Part shown: positions 1 to 7,991 of the stretch, one piece after another
How the letters are laid out: each line of letters starts with the position of its first letter
Numbering within the stretch: the stretch's first letter is position 1
From: Octadecabacter temperatus
GTDB lineage: Bacteria; Pseudomonadota; Alphaproteobacteria; Rhodobacterales; Rhodobacteraceae
Assembly: GCF_001187845.1 (NCBI RefSeq)
Contig: NZ_CP012160.1
Span: forward strand, 2,843,501-2,907,500
Reading direction: 5' to 3'
Length of the DNA: 64,000 nucleotides
Position numbers and translations under genes: made by a program
Notes under the pieces: generated by a model
Told to the model about the DNA's origin: nothing
Databases searched by the model: none
Seen by the model: only the letters and a program-made list of their open reading frames with translations

Positions 1-1183
1 TGGCTTGCGTGACCGTTACAACTGGGCCCCTGTAACCGAGGGCGGGTTCTTGATTGGTTTAGAAAAGGACGGCGCGAATGTTTCGCTGGAACCGGGCGGT
101 GCATTGGAACTGTCAGGTGCGCCTGTTGAGACGATCCACCAGACCTGTGACGAGGTGAACAGCCACTTGGCAGAAGTTAAATCCATTGCGGATGAAATTG
201 GCGTTGGGTTTATCGGCCTAGGAGCCGCGCCGGAATGGTCGCACGATGAAATGCCACTGATGCCCAAAGGCCGATACAAGCTGATGGACGCCTATATGGA
301 TAAGGTAGGCACGTCGGGCAAAATGATGATGCGCCGGACTTGCACGGTTCAAGTGAACCTCGACTTTTCTTCTGAGCCGGACATGGTGCAAAAGATGCGT
401 GTGGCCCTTGCGTTGCAGCCTGTTGCAACGGCGTTGTTTGCGAATTCTCCTTTCTTTGATGGTAAAGTAAACGATCACAAAAGCTGGCGCGCACGGATTT
501 GGCGTCATCTTGATGATGCACGCACAGGGATGTTGCCGTTCGTATTCGAAGAAGGTTTCGGATTTGAGCGCTACGTTGAATATATGCTCGATGTGCCGAT
601 GTATTTTGTCTACCGCGACGGCAAATATGTTGATGCGCTTGGCCAGTCGTTCCGCGATTTCCTGAAGGGACAGTTGCCCGCATTGCCCGGTGAAACACCG
701 ACGTTATCGGACTGGGCTGACCACCTGACAACCGCCTTCCCCGAAGCACGCCTGAAGCAGTTCATCGAAATGCGCGGCGCAGATGGCGGCCCGTGGCGTC
801 GCCTTTGTGCGTTGCCGGCGTTCTGGGTCGGCTTGACCTATGATCAGACCGCTTTGGATGCCGCTTGGGACCTTTGCAAAGACTGGGATGAGGAAACCCG
901 CAACGCATGGCGCGTTGAGGCGTCGATCCACGGGTTGCAGGCCAAGGTGAACGGCCAATCCATGCATGACATCGCACGTGAATGCGTGAAGATCGCTGAA
1001 GTTGGCCTGAAAAACCGCGCGATGCCCGGTGCCGGTGGAATGGTGCCCGATGAGACCCATTTCCTGAATGCGCTGAAGGAATCCATCGAGACAGGAAAGA
1101 CACCTGCGGATGAATTGTTGGATGACTACAATGGCGCGTGGAATGGTGATCTAAGCAAAATTTACAGTGATTATTCGTACTAA
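1..1183 (+). CDS. gshA: Glutamate-cysteine ligase, 3' part (5' end outside window)
   Basis: This makes gamma-glutamylcysteine from glutamate, cysteine and ATP, the first step of glutathione synthesis in the cytosol. About 393 residues are visible; family members of the alphaproteobacterial/plant (GCS2) type have roughly 455, so about 60 N-terminal residues lie before the window. The reading frame is open from base 2, so the TTG at base 5 is not a real start. Family-like stretches include GFIGLGAAPEW, MMRRTCTVQVNLD, the EEGFGFERYVEYMLDVPMYF block and the C-terminal SIHGLQAKVNGQ. It ends 13 bases before the convergent plsY. No oddity is visible in the part shown. Confidence 0.93.
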   Translation, partial: GLRDRYNWAPVTEGGFLIGLEKDGANVSLEPGGALELSGAPVETIHQTCDEVNSHLAEVKSIADEIGVGFIGLGAAPEWSHDEMPLMPKGRYKLMDAYMDKVGTSGKMMMRRTCTVQVNLDFSSEPDMVQKMRVALALQPVATALFANSPFFDGKVNDHKSWRARIWRHLDDARTGMLPFVFEEGFGFERYVEYMLDVPMYFVYRDGKYVDALGQSFRDFLKGQLPALPGETPTLSDWADHLTTAFPEARLKQFIEMRGADGGPWRRLCALPAFWVGLTYDQTALDAAWDLCKDWDEETRNAWRVEASIHGLQAKVNGQSMHDIARECVKIAEVGLKNRAMPGAGGMVPDETHFLNALKESIETGKTPADELLDDYNGAWNGDLSKIYSDYSY

Positions 1184-1196
1184 GGGTCTGTTTAGC

Positions 1197-1808
1197 TTAA
1201 GCGGACTTCTGGCCGATTTTGCTTTCTTCGCCTGCAAAGAGCCTGCGGATGTTTCCGGCATGACGCCAAAATATCAGCGCGGTCAGGAACGAGCATAAGA
1301 TGAATATGCTCGGGGTCCCGAGAACGATTGCCCAAACCATCGTTGAAACCGCTGCAACCAGTGCCGCGAGTGAGGAAAATCGGAATGCAGCTGCTGTCAC
1401 CAACCATGTAAGGCAGGCTGCAATGCCGACAGGCCAAGCAAGCGCGTAGAGCAGGCCGAGGAATGTGGCGACGCCTTTGCCACCGCGAAATTTCAGCCAA
1501 ACCGGAAAACAGTGTCCAAGCATCACGAAGAACGCCGCGACTTGTGCCGCGTCAAATGCCGCGAATTTTCGGGCGAGCAAAACAACGACAGCGCCTTTGC
1601 CTGCGTCCAACAGCAACGTCAGGATCGCGGCCTTCTTAGACCCTGTGCGCAACACATTGGTCGCGCCGATGTTGCCGGACCCGATGTCGCGCAAATTGCC
1701 CAACCCCATGACCCGCGCAAGGATCAATCCAAACGGGATCGAACCGATGAAGTAGGCGATTGCGGCCCACAGCAGCAAAACTGACCCTGCGCTTTCGAGA
1801 TTAGGCAT
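1197..1808 (-). CDS. plsY: Acyl-phosphate glycerol-3-phosphate acyltransferase PlsY
   Basis: This is an inner-membrane enzyme that acylates glycerol-3-phosphate with acyl-phosphate to give lysophosphatidic acid, the first step of phospholipid synthesis. The 203 residues are strongly hydrophobic with several membrane spans. The family motifs GSIPFGLILAR (N-terminal), GSGNIGATNVLRTGS and KFRGGKGVAT are all present. The start lies 8 bases inside the end of the upstream dihydroorotase-like gene, so the two are probably translationally coupled. It is the last gene of the pyrB operon; coupling of pyr genes to plsY is a recurring arrangement in this order as far as I know it. Confidence 0.95.
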   Translation of the reverse strand: MPNLESAGSVLLLWAAIAYFIGSIPFGLILARVMGLGNLRDIGSGNIGATNVLRTGSKKAAILTLLLDAGKGAVVVLLARKFAAFDAAQVAAFFVMLGHCFPVWLKFRGGKGVATFLGLLYALAWPVGIAACLTWLVTAAAFRFSSLAALVAAVSTMVWAIVLGTPSIFILCSFLTALIFWRHAGNIRRLFAGEESKIGQKSA

Positions 1809-3069
1809 TGGCCAAGCTTTCTGTTTTGTTCACACCACCAACATAAGTCGCGATTACTTTGCCTTGCAAAATCGCCTCGTCGAAAGGGGTGTTCTTTGAT
1901 TTTGAGAGCAACTTGGAACGGTCGAGCTTCCAGCTCACGTCGGGGTCAAACAGAACCAGATCGGCAGGTGCGCCGACGGATAGACGCCCACATGCCAGCC
2001 CCAAACGGTTAGCGGGGTTCAACGCAAGGGCGCGGAACAGGTGCGGCAAATCGATGTGACCTGCATGAACCAATCGCAATGCGGCGGGCAGCAAGGTTTC
2101 GAGGGCAACCGCACCGGATGCGGCTTCTTCAAACGGCAGGCGTTTGGATTCTTCGTCCTGTGGCGTGTGCATCGAACTGATGATGTCGATTAAACCAGTA
2201 GCGACGGCCTCGACCACAGCCAGACGGTCATCCTCGGAACGCAACGGCGGTTTAAGTTTGAAGAACGTGCGGTAATCGGCGACGTCCATTTCGTTCAGCG
2301 TCAGGTGGTGGATGCCCACACCTGCGGTGATGTTCAGCCCGTTCGCCTTGGCACGTTCCAATGCAGGAAGTGCGCGGGCAGTCGTGATTTGATCAACGTG
2401 ATAGGCGGCGCCCGTCATCTCAAGCAGGGCAATATCGCGGTCTAGCCCCATACGTTCTGCCATTGGCGAAACGCCCGACAATCCACGCAGTGTGGCGAAT
2501 TTTCCGGAGGTAACAGAGCCACCGGCGGACAGGCCCGGTTCTTGGACGTGGCCGATAACGAGCGCGCCGAGGGAATGGGCATAGGTCAACACGCGGCTGA
2601 AAACTTTGGTATTCGTGACGACACGGTCGCAATCGGTGAAAGCCGCAGCACCTGCGTCCATCAAGAATCCGATCTCGGTCATTTCCTTGCCATCGCGCCC
2701 TTTGGTCAGGGCGGCCATTGGCAGGACGTTCACCGCTGCATCGATGCTGGCGCGACGTTCTACGAATTCCAGTGTTTCGGGCGTATCAATCGCAGGGCTG
2801 GTATCGGGACGGGTAACGATTGTTGTGATGCCACCTGCGACGGCGGCGCGGCCAGCAGAGGCAAAGCTTTCTTTATGACGCTCACCAGGTTCAGAGACCT
2901 TCACGCCGATGTCGACAATACCGGGTGCGAGGCATTTACCGCCACAGTCGATCACCTCGTCTGCCTTGCAGGTTTCAACGATAACCCCGTCCGCGACGAA
3001 CAAATCGCCAAGGGTTTCGGTTCCTGTTTCAGGATCAATCAGGCGGGCGTTCTTAAAGTGCGTGTTCAT
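1801..3069 (-). CDS. pyrC: Dihydroorotase-family protein, probably non-catalytic (PyrC'/PyrX type)
   Basis: The 422-residue protein has the amidohydrolase/dihydroorotase fold and would usually be annotated as dihydroorotase. Start 3069 is chosen because AAAGGG lies just upstream and because MNTHFKNARLIDPETG matches the family N-terminus. The expected metal-binding HxH after the first strand is replaced: the sequence reads PGIVDIGVKVSEPGE, with Gly and Lys where the two His belong. The usual substrate motif MPNT reads RPDT, and the catalytic TDHAPH motif reads SMHTPQ. The later GIHHLTLNEMDV block keeps its histidines. In Pseudomonas an inactive PyrC' of this kind is needed for aspartate carbamoyltransferase assembly; the same role here, with PyrB of this operon, is inference. 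An active dihydroorotase would then be encoded elsewhere. Confidence 0.85.
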   Translation of the reverse strand: MNTHFKNARLIDPETGTETLGDLFVADGVIVETCKADEVIDCGGKCLAPGIVDIGVKVSEPGERHKESFASAGRAAVAGGITTIVTRPDTSPAIDTPETLEFVERRASIDAAVNVLPMAALTKGRDGKEMTEIGFLMDAGAAAFTDCDRVVTNTKVFSRVLTYAHSLGALVIGHVQEPGLSAGGSVTSGKFATLRGLSGVSPMAERMGLDRDIALLEMTGAAYHVDQITTARALPALERAKANGLNITAGVGIHHLTLNEMDVADYRTFFKLKPPLRSEDDRLAVVEAVATGLIDIISSMHTPQDEESKRLPFEEAASGAVALETLLPAALRLVHAGHIDLPHLFRALALNPANRLGLACGRLSVGAPADLVLFDPDVSWKLDRSKLLSKSKNTPFDEAILQGKVIATYVGGVNKTESLANA

Positions 3070-3120
3070 AGCATCCCTTTTGACCGTCGCTTTGCGGTGC
3101 GTAAACAATTTTAGCTAACA

Positions 3121-3636
3121 TCATCCACCAACCTTGATCATGACCCAAACCAACAAACCCATCACCAGCAACGCAATCGTCGCGATACGGCCCGACATCG
3201 CGGCATCAGAGGGTTTCTTTTTAGTCGGTGGCGTCAATATGCCTTCGGCGCTTTCGGTTTTGATGGGCGGAGCAAATCCACCAACCTTACTGGGTTCCCA
3301 TAACGTCGCAACGAGCCGCGCGGCGCTGTCGGTTTTCAGTGTCACAGGCCGATCAAGAAACGCGGATGAACGAACAATAAAGACATGCCCCGTCAACCCG
3401 TCCAGTTCAGTAACTTTGTCCAAGGCTGCCGCATCAATTTCGTAAGCAACGGACAGAAAGCTGCGCAGCGGCATGTCGCCCAAATCGGCCAGAACCACAT
3501 GCTGGACGTCTTCGGCATTCAGTCCCGTAACACCGATTGCAGATTGAAATTGGAAAATCGGGCCGTCGTCACTTGGCGGATCAAAGTGGAACACCCTGAC
3601 ACAACCGATTTCATTCTCACCAACTGTGTTGTTCAT
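3121..3636 (-). CDS. Unknown protein with C-terminal membrane anchor, pyrB operon
   Basis: This 171-residue protein is not one I recognise. The first 140 residues look soluble, followed by a basic/proline stretch (TPPTKKKPSDAA) and one C-terminal membrane helix (IATIALLVMGLLVWVMI), suggesting a tail-anchored protein. Start 3636 is chosen because it forms an ATGA overlap with the preceding gene. A longer frame reaches upstream to 3903, but that part is the shadow of the preceding gene. It sits between pyrB and the dihydroorotase homologue, 51 bases before the latter. No catalytic motif is visible. Confidence 0.7.
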   Translation of the reverse strand: MNNTVGENEIGCVRVFHFDPPSDDGPIFQFQSAIGVTGLNAEDVQHVVLADLGDMPLRSFLSVAYEIDAAALDKVTELDGLTGHVFIVRSSAFLDRPVTLKTDSAARLVATLWEPSKVGGFAPPIKTESAEGILTPPTKKKPSDAAMSGRIATIALLVMGLLVWVMIKVGG

Positions 3637-4052
3637 GCTGCCCCCTGCCGCGCCGTTTCGATCAGTTGACGCAAAGCGCCACGATCTTTCGCGTAGTATA
3701 GCTTGGTTTTCTGGCCGCTGTCTTTGTGGTGCAGTCGCACTGCATTGCCAAAGGTATCTGTCTTGGCGATATCGCCCAGCGCGATTTCCTCGTCGCTTTG
3801 CAGCAATACCCGCTGGTTCGTGATCCACGCGGCGTATTTGCCCAAATTGAAACGTTCTTGCATCAGCAAAAGACAGGTCACGAACATCGGCGCGACGCCC
3901 CAAAGCGTGTCGGGAAACTGCATGAGGATCACAACGGTTGGAAGGATCGTAATTGCCAACATCAAAAGCGCTGTACGCTTGAACGCCCCAAGGTTCGGGA
4001 CGTGTTGGTGAAGAACTTCCTCGCCCTCAGCCAGTTGCGGCGCTGTCTTCAC
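3633..4052 (-). CDS. Small membrane protein, PH-like domain, pyrB operon
   Basis: The 139-residue protein has two adjacent hydrophobic helices (about residues 28-45 and 48-64) followed by a short soluble part with [26 protein letters not shown]. That pattern resembles bacterial PH-like (YdbS/YdbT-type) domains behind a membrane anchor; this is a weak structural guess, not a recognised family. It starts with GTG at 4052, giving a GTGA overlap with the end of pyrB, and its own stop overlaps the next start by ATGA. The strict 4-base couplings on both sides argue that it is co-translated with aspartate carbamoyltransferase. Confidence 0.7.
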   Translation of the reverse strand: MKTAPQLAEGEEVLHQHVPNLGAFKRTALLMLAITILPTVVILMQFPDTLWGVAPMFVTCLLLMQERFNLGKYAAWITNQRVLLQSDEEIALGDIAKTDTFGNAVRLHHKDSGQKTKLYYAKDRGALRQLIETARQGAA

Positions 4053-5011
4053 ACCATCACCCCAGCTGCTTTTGCGCCCCGTTTCGCGCGTAGGTTCTGG
4101 GCCAAAAGGTCCATCGCGGCCATACGCACAGCGACGCCCATTTCGACCTGTTCTTGGATCACGCTGCGGTTGATGTCGTCGGCAATGGTGCCGTCAATTT
4201 CAACGCCGCGGTTCATTGGGCCGGGGTGCATGACGATCGCATCGTCTTTGGCATAGCTGAGCTTTTCAGCATCCAAACCATAGCGGTGGAAATATTCGCG
4301 TTCAGACGGGATGAACCCGCCATCCATGCGTTCCTTCTGTAGGCGCAGCATCATCACGACATCGACGTCTTTGAGGCCTTCGCGCATGTCGTGGAACACT
4401 TCGACACCGAATTCTTCGACACCGGATGGCAGCAACGTTGGTGGGCCAACCAAGCGCACGCGGTTTTCCATTTTTCCAAGCAACATAATGTTTGATCGCG
4501 CCACACGGCTATGCGCCACATCGCCACAAATCGCGATCGACAGGCGATGCAAACGGCCCTTCGCGCGGCGGATTGTCAGCGCATCAAGTAAGGCCTGCGT
4601 TGGGTGTTCGTGGCGGCCGTCGCCCGCATTCAGCACAGCACAGTTCACCTTTTGCGCCAACAGATCGACAGCACCTGAATTAGGGTGACGCACGACCAGC
4701 AAATCAGGGTGCATCGCGTTCAGCGTCAACGCGGTATCAATCAGCGTCTCGCCCTTTTTGATGGAACTGGCTTGCATCGCCATGTTCATCACATCTGCGC
4801 CAAGGCGTTTGCCGGCAATTTCGAAACTCGCCTGTGTGCGGGTCGAGTTTTCGAAAAACATGTTGATTTGGGTCAACCCCTCGAGAACGTTTCGATGGGC
4901 GCGACCCTTGCGGTTATCTTCGGCGTATTTGTCCGCCAAATCCAACAATGTGGTGATTTCAGTAGGGTGGAGGTGCTCTATGCCAAGCAGGTGCGGCGCG
5001 CGAAATGTCAT
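4049..5011 (-). CDS. pyrB: Aspartate carbamoyltransferase catalytic chain
   Basis: This condenses carbamoyl phosphate and aspartate to carbamoyl-aspartate in de novo pyrimidine synthesis. All key blocks are present in 320 residues: [13 protein letters not shown] (carbamoyl-phosphate loop), [27 protein letters not shown] and [12 protein letters not shown]. Start 5011 is used rather than the longer frame to 5092 because GGAGG lies directly upstream and the protein then begins [14 protein letters not shown]. It heads a five-gene minus-strand operon ending in plsY. No regulatory-chain gene (pyrI) is nearby; the dihydroorotase-like protein downstream may be its partner. Confidence 0.96.
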   Translation of the reverse strand: MTFRAPHLLGIEHLHPTEITTLLDLADKYAEDNRKGRAHRNVLEGLTQINMFFENSTRTQASFEIAGKRLGADVMNMAMQASSIKKGETLIDTALTLNAMHPDLLVVRHPNSGAVDLLAQKVNCAVLNAGDGRHEHPTQALLDALTIRRAKGRLHRLSIAICGDVAHSRVARSNIMLLGKMENRVRLVGPPTLLPSGVEEFGVEVFHDMREGLKDVDVVMMLRLQKERMDGGFIPSEREYFHRYGLDAEKLSYAKDDAIVMHPGPMNRGVEIDGTIADDINRSVIQEQVEMGVAVRMAAMDLLAQNLRAKRGAKAAGVMV

Positions 5012-5107
5012 GGGACCTCCGATTTGACTGCGCCGCTTATATGGGCGGTTGGGCGTGTCGGCAAGATCAGCGCGTGATCTCATGATTTGCACAGGCTAAG
5101 GTGGCGC

Positions 5108-5890
5108 ATGGAATCAGGGATCGAATATTGGACCGCGAAGGCGCTGCTTGATTGGCAGGTCGAGATGGGCGTGGATGAGGCGATTGGCGATGAGCCGATT
5201 GACCGCTACGCGCTTGAGGTTTCCAAACCTAAGCCGAAAGTTGCGGCATTGCCTGACACGGCACCGCCAGTGCCGCCCGCGCCACCTGAAATCGACCACA
5301 ACGCACTGGCCCGTGAAAGTGCAAGCGCCGCGCAGGATCTTGCAGGTCTAAAGGCCGCAATGGCCGCGTTTGAAGGCTGCGCGTTGAAAGAAGCTGCGCG
5401 CAATCTGGTGTTCTCGGGTGGCGAAGCGGGTGCGCCTGTCATGATCATATCGGATGCACCGGACCGCGAAGATGACCGCGCTGGTGAAATGTTCGCAGGG
5501 CGTGCCGGTATCCTTCTTGATAAAATGCTTGCCGCCATCGGGCTGGGACGCAGCGGAGATGCGCCTGTGTATATGGCCCCCGTTATTCCATGGAACCCCC
5601 CGCAAAACCGCGACCCGAACGCTGCGGAACTGGCGATGATGCAGCCGTTCCTTGAGCGCCATATCGAGTTAGCCGCGCCAAAAGTTATAATTCTCATGGG
5701 CAATGGCCCCTGCCATGCCCTCATTAAGAAAAGCGGCATGACACGATTGCGTGGCGGATGGACCGAGGCCGCGGGCCTGCCTGCCATTCCGATGTTCGCG
5801 CCAGCCTATTTGCTGACCAACCCAGCGGCGAAACGGGATGCTTGGGCGGACCTGTTGTCCCTCAAAGCGCGTTTGAAAGACCTGACATGA
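5108..5890 (+). CDS. Family-4 uracil-DNA glycosylase-like protein with degenerate motifs
   Basis: Residues about 80-260 align by eye with family-4 (UdgA-type) uracil-DNA glycosylases: a VFSGGEAGAPVMIISDAPD block, FAGRAGILLDKML, NPPQNRDPNAAEL, PKVIILMGN, RLRGGW and a PAYLLTNPAAKRDAW tail. The features needed for activity look lost. The canonical GEAPG reads SDAPD, the HPAYLL histidine is Ala (APAYLL), and only one of the four Fe-S cysteines seems kept (FEGCALK). The first 80 residues are proline/alanine rich. Start 5108 has AAGG upstream. The stop overlaps moaB by ATGA. It may be a non-catalytic DNA-binding relative or a distinct glycosylase subfamily. Confidence 0.8.
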   Translation: MESGIEYWTAKALLDWQVEMGVDEAIGDEPIDRYALEVSKPKPKVAALPDTAPPVPPAPPEIDHNALARESASAAQDLAGLKAAMAAFEGCALKEAARNLVFSGGEAGAPVMIISDAPDREDDRAGEMFAGRAGILLDKMLAAIGLGRSGDAPVYMAPVIPWNPPQNRDPNAAELAMMQPFLERHIELAAPKVIILMGNGPCHALIKKSGMTRLRGGWTEAAGLPAIPMFAPAYLLTNPAAKRDAWADLLSLKARLKDLT

Positions 5891-6426
5891 GCCTTGATGA
5901 AACCCGTACATTTATCCCCGTTCGCATCGCCATCCTAAGCGTAAGCGATACGCGCGGTATTGAAGATGACCGATCAGGGCAAACCTTGGTCGATAGACTG
6001 GAAAAGGCGGGCCATATCCTAGCGGATCGCAATATCCTGCGCGACGAGCGTGCTGAAATCGCGGACCAGTTGCGCGCTTGGTGTGCTGATCCTGAGATTG
6101 ACGTGATCCTGAGCACGGGCGGCACGGGCTTAACGGGGCGCGATGTAACCGTCGAAGCACACCGCGATGTCTATGAAAAAGAGATCGACGCCTTCGGAAC
6201 CGTATTCACAATTGTCTCTATGCAGAAAATAGGCACAAGTGCCGTGCAAAGCCGCGCAACGGGTGGCGTGGCGAATGGAACCTATCTTTTCGCGCTGCCC
6301 GGTAGCACAGGTGCCTGCAAGGATGCTTGGGACGAAATTTTAGTTAAGCAGCTCGATTATCGGCACAGCCCATGCAATTTTGTCGAAATACTTCCGAGAT
6401 TAGACGAACATCAGCGACGGAAATAA
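5887..6426 (+). CDS. moaB: Molybdenum cofactor biosynthesis protein MoaB
   Basis: MoaB/MogA-type proteins adenylylate molybdopterin before molybdenum insertion. The 179-residue sequence has the MoCF-binding fold with RIAILSVSDTR near the N-terminus, the STGGTGLTGRD loop and the LPGSTGACKDAWDEIL block near the C-terminus. ATG at 5887 overlaps the preceding stop by four bases, so it is coupled to the UDG-like gene. It joins mobA, moaD, moaE and the mocA-like gene in this window as part of the Mo-cofactor supply used by the CO dehydrogenase. Confidence 0.95.
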   Translation: MSLDETRTFIPVRIAILSVSDTRGIEDDRSGQTLVDRLEKAGHILADRNILRDERAEIADQLRAWCADPEIDVILSTGGTGLTGRDVTVEAHRDVYEKEIDAFGTVFTIVSMQKIGTSAVQSRATGGVANGTYLFALPGSTGACKDAWDEILVKQLDYRHSPCNFVEILPRLDEHQRRK

Positions 6427-6521
6427 CAATCCCGTGCGTATTACCCCAGCGTGACGCCATTTGGCTTGGCCCTACATCGTCATGCGCTACGTTGGTATTC
6501 AATCGATAAAAGGCCTAAGAC

Positions 6522-7988
6522 ATGCAGTTTCTAAGACGTAGCCTGGTTGGTATTTTTCTGTTGGCGCTTACGCTGGCCTTGTTCGCGTGGGCGGGTAACA
6601 CCGTGCGCCTCGCGGTGAATGAACGCATGAACGCTGAACCACGTAGCTTCCCGCAGCGCGAACGTGTGCTGTCTGTAAACGTGGTAACGGTGACGCCTGA
6701 AATGATTGCGCCAGAATTGGTTGTCTTCGGAGAGTTGAACAGCGCCAACACCTTCGCATTGCGTGCGCTGTCGGGTGGCACCGTTCTAGAAGTTTCGCCA
6801 AACTTTGTGGATGGCGGGCGCGTTGAGGAAGGCGAGTTGATCGTCAAGATTGACCCACGCGACGCGCAATCCGCACGGGATCGCATAGCGGCTGATTTAC
6901 GCGACGCTGAAGCAGAGGTTCGTGACGCAGATCGCGCGCTGATTTTGGAAGGCGATGAAGTTGCTGCCGCCGAACAACAGGCCGTTTTGCGCCAACAGGC
7001 ACTGACCCGTCAAAACGATCTGTCATCACGTGGAGTTGGCACCGCTGCGGCCGTCGAAACCGCAGAGCTCGCCCTGTCCGGCGCGAACCAAGCCGTCCTG
7101 TCGCGCCGCCAAGTTCTTGCGCAGGCGCAGGCGCGTTTAGATCAAGCGGCAACTCGATTGGACCGTGCGCGCCTAAACCTAGAGGATGCGGATCGCGTCG
7201 TCGCGGACACCGAGATCTTCGCGCCGTTTTCTGGCACCCTAACTGATGTGAATATTGCACAAGGTGTACGCGTTACATCAAACGAGCACTTGGGCGATCT
7301 GGTTGAAAATGACAAACTCGAAGTGTCCTTTCGCCTTTCCACAGTTCAATATGCACGACTGACAGGGGAAGACGGCACGCTTGGCAACGCTGACGTCGTC
7401 GTTTCGCTTGATGCACAAGACCTGCGTTTAGAAGCGACGGGCCAGATCACACGCGAAAGCGCAAATGTGGGCGACGGACAAACAGGGCGATTGTTGTTTG
7501 CACGTCTCGATACTGCAGCTGGCCTTCGCTCGGGCGATTTTGTGACGGTCACTGTAACCGAACCAGAACTGCGCGGCGTTGCGATGGTTCCATCTACCGC
7601 CGTGGGGTCGAACAGCAGCGTTTTGTTACTCGCAGACGGCAATCGTCTTGCAGAAATCCCCGTCGAGGTTTTGCGCAGACAAGGAGACGATGAAATTATA
7701 CGTGCGCCTTCGCTTTATGGCCAACAGATTGTCGCGGAACGCTCGCCGCTATTGGGCGCAGGAATCGCGGTGCAACCGATCGATCCGAATGCGACCGCTG
7801 AACCTGCAACGCCTGCCGCACCACTAGAGATGATCGCCCTTGACCCAGAACGCCGCGCGCGGTTGATCGAATTTGTCGAAGGGTCACGTATGCCACCGCC
7901 GGTCAAAACGCGCACCCTTGGGCAGCTAGAGCAAGACGAAGTGCCCGCCGACGTTGTGAACCGCCTCGAAGATCGGATGGGGACCTAA
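6522..7988 (+). CDS. RND efflux periplasmic adaptor (membrane fusion protein)
   Basis: The 488-residue protein has one N-terminal membrane anchor (about residues 8-27), then a lipoyl/barrel-sandwich half motif (residues about 60-115), a long alpha-hairpin coiled coil rich in Ala, Gln and Arg (about 115-225), the second lipoyl half (TEIFAPFSGTLTDVNIAQG) and beta-barrel domains. This is the layout of HlyD/AcrA-type adaptors that link an RND pump to an outer-membrane channel. The C-terminal 60 residues form an extra tail. The pump gene begins three bases after its stop codon. No TolC gene is adjacent. The substrate cannot be read from sequence. Confidence 0.93.
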   Translation: MQFLRRSLVGIFLLALTLALFAWAGNTVRLAVNERMNAEPRSFPQRERVLSVNVVTVTPEMIAPELVVFGELNSANTFALRALSGGTVLEVSPNFVDGGRVEEGELIVKIDPRDAQSARDRIAADLRDAEAEVRDADRALILEGDEVAAAEQQAVLRQQALTRQNDLSSRGVGTAAAVETAELALSGANQAVLSRRQVLAQAQARLDQAATRLDRARLNLEDADRVVADTEIFAPFSGTLTDVNIAQGVRVTSNEHLGDLVENDKLEVSFRLSTVQYARLTGEDGTLGNADVVVSLDAQDLRLEATGQITRESANVGDGQTGRLLFARLDTAAGLRSGDFVTVTVTEPELRGVAMVPSTAVGSNSSVLLLADGNRLAEIPVEVLRRQGDDEIIRAPSLYGQQIVAERSPLLGAGIAVQPIDPNATAEPATPAAPLEMIALDPERRARLIEFVEGSRMPPPVKTRTLGQLEQDEVPADVVNRLEDRMGT

Positions 7989-7991
7989 TTC

